From NCBI GenBank assembly GCA_964368875.1, contig CAYJDG010000009.1:1-62606 (forward strand): DNA of 62,606 nucleotides, given 5' to 3'. Positions 33,703 through 42,090 of this stretch are shown here, piece after piece. Position numbers and translations under genes: made by a program. Source of the stretch: CAYJDG01 sp964368875. GTDB taxonomy: Bacteria > Pseudomonadota > Alphaproteobacteria > Micavibrionales > Micavibrionaceae. The notes beneath the pieces are model-generated. The model did not search any database. It saw nothing but the letters and a program-made list of their open reading frames with translations, and was not told where the DNA came from. The number at the start of each line of letters is the position of its first letter. The first letter of the stretch is position 1.

Positions 33703-34970
33703 ACTGGCTCACGCAAAGTTCTGATCATCATAAAACCGACGATCCAGAACAGCAAGATGGTAGCCATTCCAGCTTGCTGGGTTTTGAAGATATCGGTTGC
33801 CAAGCCGAATGCCAGCGGACCCATAAAAGCCACGGCCCGACCGGTCAGTGCATAAACACCGTATCTTTCTGTCACTTCTTCAGGAGGCGATAACCGTGCA
33901 ACCAGAGTCCGGCTTGCCGATTGCACCGGGCCGACAAAAAGTCCGAGCGTCAGGGTCGATGCAAAAAAGATTGTCTTATCAGGGGCCCACAAAACGACCA
34001 GACCAAGCAGAGTCATGATCAACAGGCTTGAGCGCGTTACACGGAGGGAGCCAAAACGATCCTCGAGAAAAGATGCCGCCACGCAGCCAAGTCCGGCAGT
34101 TACATTTATAAAAATACCAAACAGCAGAATGTCAGCGGTCTCCAGCCCATAACGCGTCGCGGCATAGACGCCGCCTAAAGAAAAAAGTGTCGTCAGCCCG
34201 TCGCGGTAAATCGCACTTCCCACCATAAAATTTCGCCACGTCCGATCCTGTAACAGGTCGCGCAGGCTTTTTTTCAGGGAGGTCATTCCCGCCCTTATTG
34301 CCTGTCCAAAACCTAGCGAACTATCTGGCCTATCTTTTACAAACAGAAAAAATGGCAGCGAGAACAGCGCGTACCAAATTATCACGACGATGACACAGGC
34401 ACGGATATGTTCGGAGTGTTCTGTTGGCAAGGTGATCCATGGCTTTATGTCGCCCAGCCCGATCAGGCCGAACAAGACAACGACAAGACTGACCAATCCG
34501 CCGAAATATCCTATCCCCCACGCAAGACTTGATACGCGCCCCAGCTGGTCATGTGTGGTGACTTCTGTCAGAAGCGCGTTATTAAAGACAATACTGAGTT
34601 CAAAGCCAATATTCGCTACAACCAAGGCAATTAGAACCAGCCAGATGGGTCCCATGCCTTGATATGGAACGGCGAACCACATCAATCCTGAACCGATCAG
34701 ACAAAGCATCATGCCAAGAAACGTCCAGCGCTTCAGCCGCCCCATGTGATCCGCCAAGGCGCCGCAGACCGGACCCAAGACGGCAAGACCAAACCCAGAA
34801 GCCGCGAGCGCGTAACTCCACCACGCTGCGCCATCGGTCGCGTTGGGTGCGGCGACTTTGACAAAATATGTTGCATAGACGAACGTCAGGATAATCGTCG
34901 TGAAGCTTGAATTCGCCCAGTCATACAGGGCCCAGGACCAGATTTGTCGGCGATTTTGTAACTTTTCCAC
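33699..34970 (-). CDS. MFS transporter, UMF1 family
   Basis: A 423-residue membrane protein with about 12 hydrophobic helices. The N-terminus IWSWALYDWANSSFTT is the hallmark of the UMF1 (Atg22-like) branch of the major facilitator superfamily. Loops contain DHMGRLKR and EDRFGSLR. Substrate unknown. It overlaps the amidase by 4 nt, so a role linked to cell wall products is an inference. Divergent from msrA with about 50 bp between starts. Confidence 0.85.
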   Translation of the reverse strand: MEKLQNRRQIWSWALYDWANSSFTTIILTFVYATYFVKVAAPNATDGAAWWSYALAASGFGLAVLGPVCGALADHMGRLKRWTFLGMMLCLIGSGLMWFAVPYQGMGPIWLVLIALVVANIGFELSIVFNNALLTEVTTHDQLGRVSSLAWGIGYFGGLVSLVVVLFGLIGLGDIKPWITLPTEHSEHIRACVIVVIIWYALFSLPFFLFVKDRPDSSLGFGQAIRAGMTSLKKSLRDLLQDRTWRNFMVGSAIYRDGLTTLFSLGGVYAATRYGLETADILLFGIFINVTAGLGCVAASFLEDRFGSLRVTRSSLLIMTLLGLVVLWAPDKTIFFASTLTLGLFVGPVQSASRTLVARLSPPEEVTERYGVYALTGRAVAFMGPLAFGLATDIFKTQQAGMATILLFWIVGFMMIRTLREPV

Positions 34971-35020
34971 GCAAGCCTCGAATTCAAGAAAGAATGCTAT
35001 ATCTTACAGGGATGAATGCC

Positions 35021-35701
35021 ATGAAGAAACGCCTGTTTACAGCTATTGTCGCAATCGTCTGCGCTATTTCCAGTATCACCCTGTGGTCAGGCCGGGGCTT
35101 CAGCGAAATCCTGACAACGCCAGATTATAAGCCAAGTGCAACCATCCTCGATGAAAAGCCTGATGGCTATTCGGTCGCGGTCTTTGCCGGGGGTTGTTTC
35201 TGGTGTGTAGAAAGTGAATTCCGCCGTATCGACGGGGTTCTCTATACCCGCTCCGGCTATGCCGGAGGCGATGAGAAAAACCCGACCTATGATCAGGTAT
35301 CATCCCATGAAACGGGGCACCGCGAGTCGGTCGAAATTGTTTTCGACCCGCAGAAAGTTTCTTATAAAGATCTGGTCGATTTCTTTATGACCCGGGCCCA
35401 TGATCCAACGCAGGCTGATGGCCAAGGGCCGGACATTGGCTTTCAATACACATCTGCGATCTTTGCTATGGATGAAGCGCAACGAAAAACTGCTGAGGAC
35501 CTTATCGCAGGTTACACCTCATCAAAGCGCTTTAAAAAGCCTATCGCTACCAAGGTCCTGCCGTTCAAGAATTTTTATGATGCAGAAGAGTATCATCAGG
35601 AATACTACGAGAAATACGAAGCTAAAAACGGCCAGCCGCACATGAATATCTGGCTGAAGCAGCAGAAAGAGAATGCCCGTAATATACTCGGCAAAGAATA
35701 A
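35021..35701 (+). CDS. msrA: exported peptide methionine-S-sulfoxide reductase MsrA
   Basis: Reduces S-form methionine sulfoxide. The active-site motif GGCFWCVE has catalytic Cys59; SGYAGG and YHQEYYEKY are typical. The N-terminal KKRLFTAIVAIVCAISSI looks like a signal anchor or signal peptide, so it acts in the periplasm. No Cys is present near the C-terminus, so the usual resolving Cys is lacking unless Cys62 serves. Start 35021 has AGGG 9 nt upstream; 35012 is an alternative. 226 residues. Confidence 0.92.
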   Translation: MKKRLFTAIVAIVCAISSITLWSGRGFSEILTTPDYKPSATILDEKPDGYSVAVFAGGCFWCVESEFRRIDGVLYTRSGYAGGDEKNPTYDQVSSHETGHRESVEIVFDPQKVSYKDLVDFFMTRAHDPTQADGQGPDIGFQYTSAIFAMDEAQRKTAEDLIAGYTSSKRFKKPIATKVLPFKNFYDAEEYHQEYYEKYEAKNGQPHMNIWLKQQKENARNILGKE

Positions 35702-35730
35702 AAAAAGCCCGCTCTGAAGCGGGCTTTTTA
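35701..35730. terminator. bidirectional rho-independent terminator
   Basis: A6 then GCCCGCT (35707-35713), CTGA loop, AGCGGGC (35718-35724), then T5. It ends msrA (plus) and the DUF1761-type gene (minus). Confidence 0.92.
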
Positions 35731-35747
35731 ATACGATCTCATGCACT

Positions 35748-36185
35748 TCAAATAAGCGATAGCGCCTGCAAAACGATGTGGGTCAATGCGATCGCATAAT
35801 ACCCAGCAAGCTGATAGGAGGCATCGACAGCCACGGCGCTGAATGGATCGCCCGTATAGAGCGAGCCCATGACCAGTGGTGGCATCGTGAACGCAACCCA
35901 CAGCAAACAGGCCAACAGGAAGATTTCTGCGGTGCTGTTGATATTAAAGTAAATCACCATGAAGGTGAAAAACAGCGAGGTCAGGAACCACAAAGGAAAG
36001 GAGATGATGAACGGTGTCGGCGTCTTGGGCAGGTCTTCCCATGTTTTGCCCCGGGCTTCGATCCATTTGTTACCAAGGACTTTGGGGTGATACCAGACCA
36101 AGCCAAGCATAAAGGCGGCTATGGCACTGACAATCGATGGCATCAGCCACACTTTCAAAAGCTCTTGAAGTACTGCCTGATCCAT
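35748..36185 (-). CDS. DUF1761-type membrane protein
   Basis: A 145-residue protein with four hydrophobic helices. AFMLGLVWYHPKVLGNKW near the N-terminus is characteristic of DUF1761, an uncharacterised inner-membrane family. Encoded 37 nt downstream of sdhB on the same strand, so possibly co-transcribed. Function unknown. Confidence 0.75.
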   Translation of the reverse strand: MDQAVLQELLKVWLMPSIVSAIAAFMLGLVWYHPKVLGNKWIEARGKTWEDLPKTPTPFIISFPLWFLTSLFFTFMVIYFNINSTAEIFLLACLLWVAFTMPPLVMGSLYTGDPFSAVAVDASYQLAGYYAIALTHIVLQALSLI

Positions 36186-36222
36186 GAATTTTCTCCCCTG
36201 TAATCTGTTTGTAGATAAAATA

Positions 36223-37014
36223 TTAAGTGCGCGCGACCATCAGTTTTTTGATTTCAGCAATGGCTTTGGCCGGATTGAGCCCCTTCGGACAGGTCCGGGT
36301 ACAATTCATAATGGTGTGGCAACGGTAAAGACGGAACGGGTCTTCCAATGCATCGAGACGGTCGCCGGTGGCTTCGTCGCGGGTATCTGCAATCCAGCGA
36401 TACGCCTGCAGGAGAATGGCCGGGCCGAGGAAACGGTCGCCGTTCCACCAGTAACTTGGGCAAGACGTTGAACAGCAGAAACACAGAATACAGGCTGCCG
36501 GACCTTTGCCATCGTCGCCATTGAGCAGATCGGCATCCGCTGCGCTTTGCAGACGTTCACGGGCTGGTGCGGGAGAATCCGTTTTCATCCATGGTTCAAT
36601 CGACGCGTACTGGGCGGCGACATGGGTGGTATCAGGCACGAGGTCCTTGATCACCGGCATATGCGGCAGCGGGGTAATCTTGATATCGGATTTCACATCG
36701 GCAATCGGCTTGAGACAGGCGAGTGTATTCGAGCCGTCGATATTCATAGCGCAGGATCCGCAAATCCCCTCGCGGCAGGAGCGGCGGAAGGTCAGCGTGC
36801 TGTCGATGTCATTTTTAATATGGATGATCGCGTCGAGAACCATCGGACCACAGCGGTCGAGATCAATCGTGAACTCATCAAGGCGTGGATTTTCGCCCGT
36901 ATCCGGATCAAAGCGGTAAATCTTGAAGGTCTTGACCCGTTTGGCGCCGGGAGCGGCGTCAATTTTTTGACCGGGTTTGACTTTGGAATTCTGGGGGAGG
37001 GAAAATTTAGCCAT
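36223..37014 (-). CDS. sdhB: succinate dehydrogenase iron-sulfur subunit SdhB
   Basis: Carries electrons from SdhA to quinone through three clusters. Ligands: CREGICGSCAMN..C (2Fe-2S), CILCFCCSTSCP (4Fe-4S) and CHTIMNCTRTCPKGLNP (3Fe-4S, with a CP shared). 263 residues, normal. Unusually it is not next to sdhA: about 2.4 kb with three plus-strand genes and one minus-strand frame intervene. Confidence 0.96.
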   Translation of the reverse strand: MAKFSLPQNSKVKPGQKIDAAPGAKRVKTFKIYRFDPDTGENPRLDEFTIDLDRCGPMVLDAIIHIKNDIDSTLTFRRSCREGICGSCAMNIDGSNTLACLKPIADVKSDIKITPLPHMPVIKDLVPDTTHVAAQYASIEPWMKTDSPAPARERLQSAADADLLNGDDGKGPAACILCFCCSTSCPSYWWNGDRFLGPAILLQAYRWIADTRDEATGDRLDALEDPFRLYRCHTIMNCTRTCPKGLNPAKAIAEIKKLMVART

Positions 37015-37086
37015 GAAGTTTCTCTACGTAAGACCCTTCAACCATACAATTTTCAAAGCCCTTTGGCCATACGGCATCCGCGACGA

Positions 37087-37392
37087 TCAAACTGCCCCCG
37101 CGCACACCCGGACTGATGTCCATAATCCAACCCACCCGCCATCGACGACGGTATTCAGCAGCTGATAAAGGTGCTGGATTCGGGCTGAGACCTCTTTGTC
37201 AGTCTGCTCGATCTGGCGAACGAGGCGCAGGCGCGCATACCGGGTCAGCCCCGTCACATGGGCCAAAGACGTAAAAATACGGTTGAGCGCGCTTTCATGG
37301 GGTTCAGGTGGCCGGGAGGAAGCCCGCCGTGAGCTTTCGAACTCATGGAAGGTAATCGCCTTCGCAATCCCTTTAGATGGCCGTTTCTGCAT
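37087..37392 (-). CDS. unknown basic protein between sdhA and sdhB
   Basis: A 101-residue Arg-rich frame with a Ser/Arg stretch (ESSRRASSRPPEPHES), a helical middle (RLRLVRQIEQTDKEVSARI) and a hydrophobic end. AAGGG precedes the start by about 10 nt. No family recognised. It may be a genuine small gene, with moderate doubt. Confidence 0.4.
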   Translation of the reverse strand: MQKRPSKGIAKAITFHEFESSRRASSRPPEPHESALNRIFTSLAHVTGLTRYARLRLVRQIEQTDKEVSARIQHLYQLLNTVVDGGWVGLWTSVRVCAGAV

Positions 37393-37510
37393 CGCAAAAC
37401 ACCCTTAATCTATAGTTTACCCAGTTCATCTTTAGGAAATGGTTAAGTCTCAGAGGTCTTTCCTTTAGACTTACATGGGATAAATGACTGGTTTGAACAG
37501 GGGGTGCCGC

Positions 37511-38335
37511 ATGATCACATTGAAAATCCACAATAAAGCCATTCCTGCACTTGGATTTGGCACCTGGAAGCTGCGCGATACCGAGTGCAGCGAGGCGATA
37601 AAACTGGCTCTCTCGACCGGGTATCGCCATATCGATACGGCCCAGATATATGAGAATGAAGCGGCTGTCGGCACCGGCATCCGGGAAGGTGGTATTCCCC
37701 GCGACCAAGTCTTTCTGACGACCAAAGTCTGGATGAGCAATCTTGGCGATGATGCCTTGCAGAAATCAGTCGAAGACAGCTTGCGTAAGCTTAAGACCGA
37801 TTACGTCGATTTGCTGCTGATTCACTGGCCAACTGATACCGTCCCCCTTGAGGAACAGCTGCGCGCACTTCAAGCCGTCAAAGATGCAGGGAAAGCAGTT
37901 TTGATAGGTGTCTCTAATTTCACTGTCGCCCAGATGCGCGAGGCCACCGAGAATCTCGGCGCTCCGCTCGCCAACAATCAGGTCGAATATCATCCTTATT
38001 TATCTCAGAAGCCTGTTCTCGATTTTATTAGGACGCATGACATGTTTTTGACTGCCTATTGCCCACTCGCCCGGGGGCAGGTCAGCCAGTCGGCAACGCT
38101 TGCTGAGATCGGTAAAAGATATAACAAAAATCCGGGTCAGGTCACTTTGCGTTGGCTCCTGCAACAGGACAATGTCGCAGCTATTCCCAAGGCGGCGAGC
38201 CCGGAAAATATCAAAAACAATTTCGATATCTTTGATTTTTCTCTTACCCCCGCAGACATGGCGGAAATCTCTGGTCTTTCCCGGCCGGAAGGCCGTTTGG
38301 TCAATCCGGACTGGGCTCCTGCATGGGACAAATAG
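37511..38335 (+). CDS. aldo/keto reductase (2,5-diketogluconate reductase type)
   Basis: NADPH-dependent carbonyl reductase with a TIM barrel. Catalytic tetrad motifs: GYRHIDTAQIYENE (Asp, Tyr), LTTKVWM (Lys) and LLLIHWP (His). The cofactor region IPKAASPENIKNN is near the C-terminus. About 274 residues from start 37511, which follows AGGGGG. Substrate cannot be read. It separates sdhA from sdhB. Confidence 0.9.
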   Translation: MITLKIHNKAIPALGFGTWKLRDTECSEAIKLALSTGYRHIDTAQIYENEAAVGTGIREGGIPRDQVFLTTKVWMSNLGDDALQKSVEDSLRKLKTDYVDLLLIHWPTDTVPLEEQLRALQAVKDAGKAVLIGVSNFTVAQMREATENLGAPLANNQVEYHPYLSQKPVLDFIRTHDMFLTAYCPLARGQVSQSATLAEIGKRYNKNPGQVTLRWLLQQDNVAAIPKAASPENIKNNFDIFDFSLTPADMAEISGLSRPEGRLVNPDWAPAWDK

Positions 38336-38432
38336 CCCCCTGCTTTTCGCATGGGTGGTATGAATAATAATTGACTAATATTGAAAAGTTATCTTAATCT
38401 CAAACCGAACTTAACAAAAAAGAGGGTTTGCT

Positions 38433-38675
38433 ATGAAAGATCTCTTCCATGAAGCTGGCGCAACATTAGTCTCAACGCTCGAAAGCGGCGTTGTAGTACC
38501 TGCCGCGCAACTTCAGGCTCAACTTGATACATTTGCATTTGTCTGTTCTCAGGTAGGCGAAGAAGACATAGCTGCTGCGGCGTATACCATTAAAACCATC
38601 CATGATCACGCCTCGGCAAATCCTGCGCTAAATGTTCCCCCACTCCCAACTCCAGGCCAAGGGCAAATGGGCTAA
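38433..38675 (+). CDS. small unknown protein
   Basis: An 80-residue acidic, Ala-rich helical protein (AAAAYTIKTIHDHAS) with a Pro/Gly-rich tail. AAGAGGG upstream supports the start, and a clear terminator follows 26 nt after the stop, so it is a plausible expressed gene. No family recognised. Confidence 0.6.
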   Translation: MKDLFHEAGATLVSTLESGVVVPAAQLQAQLDTFAFVCSQVGEEDIAAAAYTIKTIHDHASANPALNVPPLPTPGQGQMG

Positions 38676-38700
38676 GTCCTTTTCACCTGAAAAGATTGTA

Positions 38701-38726
38701 AAAGCCCGGCAATACACCGGGCTTTT
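38701..38726 (+). terminator. rho-independent terminator after the small gene
   Basis: GCCCGG (38704-38709) and CCGGGC (38717-38722) with a 7-nt loop, preceded by A's and followed by TTTT. Confidence 0.85.
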
Positions 38727-38862
38727 CTGCATTAATTGCCAATCGTTGCTTGTGCGATGACAAAAGGTACCACCATAGACTGCGATATTTCACATAAATA
38801 ATTGCACCTTATGTCAAAATTTGATATTTGACTGACCGTGATTTTTTAAAAAAGGCCAAAAA

Positions 38863-39348
38863 ATGACTGCTGTTTCACCCAATCCTGAAAATACCCGCCG
38901 TGAGCGCATACTATCGTTTATAGATCGCATCGAACCCTATTTAACAAATGGAGTATTCGACGCTGCAACGTCTACTGTCGTCGCCAACGCGCTCGGGGCG
39001 GCATTTGGAGCAGCAGTCGGGTATGCTGCTAACGGAACTCCGGGGCGTGGAGCAGTCGTAGGGGTGGGAATATCATCGGCATTGCTGGCTGCTGTTGCTG
39101 CTGGCGAAGCTGTTGCCGATAAATTTGCCGAGGAGTATGGCGCTGAGTATATCGGGAATGAAGGTACACTCTCTTACCGTCTTAGAAAACGCTGGTCTGC
39201 TGTTGCCTTCTCGGTGATAACAGGCGGCGCTGCGGCGGTTGGTTATTACTGGCCCGCGAATGATAAGCCACCTGAACCGACGACTAAAAAAGTTGCCGCT
39301 CTCACAATACAACAGCAGGACAACGTCCGCACGCTGGAAGCGAGTTAA
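38863..39348 (+). CDS. unknown membrane protein with Gly/Ala-rich helices
   Basis: A 161-residue protein. Two or three Ala/Gly-rich hydrophobic helices (NALGAAFGAAVGYAA, about 44-58; VVGVGISSALLAAVAAGEAV, about 66-85; SVITGGAAAVGYYW, about 115-128) resemble glycine-zipper membrane segments. N- and C-termini are charged. Function unknown. Convergent with sdhA. Confidence 0.6.
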   Translation: MTAVSPNPENTRRERILSFIDRIEPYLTNGVFDAATSTVVANALGAAFGAAVGYAANGTPGRGAVVGVGISSALLAAVAAGEAVADKFAEEYGAEYIGNEGTLSYRLRKRWSAVAFSVITGGAAAVGYYWPANDKPPEPTTKKVAALTIQQQDNVRTLEAS

Positions 39349-39389
39349 ACAGAGGTTACCGCTGACTTCACATTTATTTTTAAAAAAGC

Positions 39390-41180
39390 TTAGTAAACGC
39401 GCTTCTTCGGTGGGACCGGTTCAACATCACGGGTCAATGTGTGCATGATCACAGGGCGGTAGCCTATGGCTGTCTGGCCCTGATCATTGCACCACGTTAC
39501 CGTATGCTTCATCCATTCCTCATCGTGGCGGTCCGGGAAATCTTCTCGGGCGTGTGCGCCGCGGCTTTCCTGACGGTTGACTGCGGAATGCAACGTGACG
39601 ACCGATTGGTAAAGCAGATTATCGAGCTCGATAGCTTCAACGAGATCAGTATTAAAAATCAGCGAGCGGTCGGCGATCCGCATATCGTTGCGCATCTGGA
39701 AAACCTGATCGATCTTCTGACAACCCTCTGAGAGCGACTCGCCGGTGCGGAACACAGCGGCATGATCCTGCATGGTGCGCTGCATATCCTTGCGTACCTG
39801 AGTGGTCGGGACGCTGCCATTGGCAAGACGCAGGCGATCAAAGCGCTCGAGCGCCCGCTCCCCTTTATCTGCACCAAGGGATTTATGTTTGGCACCCGGC
39901 ACGACGGTTTCGGCCGCGCGGATGGCGGCGGCTCGGCCGAACACAACGAGATCAAGCAACGAATTCGATCCGAGACGGTTCGCTCCATGCACAGAAACAC
40001 AGGCCGCTTCGCCGATTGCCATGAGGCCAGGCACAATCCGGTTCGGATCGTTTTGCGTTGGGTTGATAACCTCAGTGCGGAAATTTGTAGGCACGCCGCC
40101 CATATTATAGTGCACGGTCGGCAGAACAGGGATTGGCTCTTTGGTAACATCAACTCCGGCGAAAATCTTGGCCGTTTCAGCAATCCCCGGCAGGCGGGAA
40201 TGGATAATATCCGGCTCGAGATGTTCAAGGTGAAGGTGAATATGATCTTTATGCGTCCCGACACCACGTCCTTCGCGGATTTCGATGGTCATAGAGCGCG
40301 AAACGACGTCGCGGGAGGCGAGGTCTTTGGCAGACGGGGCGTAGCGTAACATGAAACGCTCCCCTTCCGAGTTGGTCAGGTAGCCCCCTTCGCCGCGCGA
40401 ACCTTCGGTAATCAGACAACCTGAGCCATAAATCCCCGTCGGGTGGAACTGAACGAATTCCATATCCTGAAGCGGCAGCCCGGCGCGCAGCGCCATCGCA
40501 CTGCCATCACCTGTACAAGTATGCGCGGACGTACACGAGAAATAGGCCCGGCCATAGCCACCGGTCGCGAGCACAGTCTGGTGTGCACGGAAGCGGTGAA
40601 TGGTTCCGTCATTCAGGTTCCAGGCCATCACACCGAGACAATCGCCCTCGTCTCCCATAATCAGATCGAGCGCGAAATATTCGATAAAGAATTCGGCCTT
40701 ATGTTTCAGGGCCTGGGTATACAGCGTATGAAGAATCGCGTGACCCGTCCGGTCGGCGGCGGCGCAGGTGCGCTGGGCGGTGCCTTGTCCGTAATGCGTC
40801 GTCATCCCGCCGAAGGCACGTTGATAGATTTTGCCTTCCGGAGTGCGCGAAAACGGCACGCCGAAATGTTCGAGCTCGATGATCGCCGGGATCGCTTCGC
40901 GGCACATATATTCGATGCAGTCCTGATCGCCGAGCCAATCTGAGCCTTTGATCGTATCGTAAAAGTGAAAGCGCCAGTCGTCTTCACCCATGTTGCCGAG
41001 CGCAGCGGAAATTCCACCCTGCGCCGCGACTGTGTGCGACCGCGTCGGGAATACTTTTGTCAGGCAGGCGGTCTTGAGACCTTTTTCAGCCATGCCCATG
41101 ACCGCGCGCAGACCCGCGCCTCCGCCGCCAACAACGACGACATCATATTCATGATCAATAATCTGATAAGCGGCAGGCAT
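39390..41180 (-). CDS. sdhA: succinate dehydrogenase flavoprotein subunit SdhA
   Basis: Oxidises succinate to fumarate in the TCA cycle and respiratory complex II. FAD dinucleotide fold VVVGGGGAGLRAVMG, covalent FAD His in RSHTVAAQGG, and active-site segments GTAQRTCAAADRTGHA, SRGEGGYLTN and HYNMGG are seen. 596 residues, normal. 12 nt after sdhD. Confidence 0.97.
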   Translation of the reverse strand: MPAAYQIIDHEYDVVVVGGGGAGLRAVMGMAEKGLKTACLTKVFPTRSHTVAAQGGISAALGNMGEDDWRFHFYDTIKGSDWLGDQDCIEYMCREAIPAIIELEHFGVPFSRTPEGKIYQRAFGGMTTHYGQGTAQRTCAAADRTGHAILHTLYTQALKHKAEFFIEYFALDLIMGDEGDCLGVMAWNLNDGTIHRFRAHQTVLATGGYGRAYFSCTSAHTCTGDGSAMALRAGLPLQDMEFVQFHPTGIYGSGCLITEGSRGEGGYLTNSEGERFMLRYAPSAKDLASRDVVSRSMTIEIREGRGVGTHKDHIHLHLEHLEPDIIHSRLPGIAETAKIFAGVDVTKEPIPVLPTVHYNMGGVPTNFRTEVINPTQNDPNRIVPGLMAIGEAACVSVHGANRLGSNSLLDLVVFGRAAAIRAAETVVPGAKHKSLGADKGERALERFDRLRLANGSVPTTQVRKDMQRTMQDHAAVFRTGESLSEGCQKIDQVFQMRNDMRIADRSLIFNTDLVEAIELDNLLYQSVVTLHSAVNRQESRGAHAREDFPDRHDEEWMKHTVTWCNDQGQTAIGYRPVIMHTLTRDVEPVPPKKRVY

Positions 41181-41192
41181 CTTGTTTAAACC

Positions 41193-41588
41193 TTAGAGCG
41201 CGAGTTTGAGAATACAAAAAAGTGTCGTCATGGCGAGGCCGAAGAGCCCGATCCGGACGGCGAATAGCGAAAGGAGTTTATAAAGTTCGCAATGGACATA
41301 GTCCTCAATTACGACCTGTAAACCCAGTGCGGCATGATAAAAGGTCGACATCACGAAAAGCCCCAGCAACAGTGGATTAGGCAGGGTTGCGATCCAGTCC
41401 TGAAACGTAGCGTAATCCGCTTGCGCCAAGCCCACCACGGACCAGATAGCCCAGATGGTCAGGGGAATATTCAGCACAGCAGTCAGGCGCTGTGAAATCC
41501 AGTGATGGGTGCCATGATGAGCCGCACCAAGTCCGCGCGCCCGTGCAATCGGGTTCTTGTACGCAGAGAATTCCCATTTCAGCGTCAT
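41193..41588 (-). CDS. sdhD: succinate dehydrogenase membrane anchor SdhD
   Basis: Quinone- and heme-binding anchor. Start 41588 (MTLKWEFSAYKNP) is chosen, 2 nt after the sdhC stop, giving about 131 residues. Three hydrophobic helices, GTHHWISQRLTAV at the N-terminal side, and FYHAALGLQVVIEDYVH, which contains the heme/quinone-site His and Asp-Tyr. Confidence 0.92.
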   Translation of the reverse strand: MTLKWEFSAYKNPIARARGLGAAHHGTHHWISQRLTAVLNIPLTIWAIWSVVGLAQADYATFQDWIATLPNPLLLGLFVMSTFYHAALGLQVVIEDYVHCELYKLLSLFAVRIGLFGLAMTTLFCILKLAL

Positions 41589-41590
41589 GA

Positions 41591-41980
41591 TCAGATCCAG
41601 CCTTTCAGGGTCGCCCAAGTACCAAGCGTAAGCAAAATTGTCGCGAGGAAAATAATGATACCAGCCCGGTCAGATCCCTTGATGGTCAGCAGGCGTCCCG
41701 TATCCATAAGCAGATGCCGAATGCCGGAGCAGAGATGGAAATAAAGCGCCAGCGACCAGCCAAACAGCATAACCTGTCCTGTGGTCGACTTGATGCAGGT
41801 GAGGAAACTGTCATAGGCCCCGGCCCCGCCAACGGCAGCAACAAGCCACCAGACCAAAACGACCGTGCCAATCGCGAGGGCGCAGCCGGACGCACGGTGA
41901 AAAATCGACAAAGCCATCGTCAGCGTCCATTTCCAGATCTGTAGATGGGGCGAGAGCGGGCGTGAAGAGGATTGAGTCAT
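41591..41980 (-). CDS. sdhC: succinate dehydrogenase cytochrome b556 subunit SdhC
   Basis: Heme-ligating anchor. SPHLQIWKW and SIFHRASG near the N-terminus and HLCSGIRHLLMD (heme His) in helix III are signatures. 129 residues with three helices. First gene of sdhCDA. Confidence 0.95.
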   Translation of the reverse strand: MTQSSSRPLSPHLQIWKWTLTMALSIFHRASGCALAIGTVVLVWWLVAAVGGAGAYDSFLTCIKSTTGQVMLFGWSLALYFHLCSGIRHLLMDTGRLLTIKGSDRAGIIIFLATILLTLGTWATLKGWI

Positions 41981-42090
41981 GGAAGCCTCGAGGCAAATTT
42001 ATACAAACATATGTATGGGGGAATACTAATGAAAGATCAGGGCTTTTCCAACCCGGAACTTAAAGAGCGCGCACAAGGAAATGCGGGATT

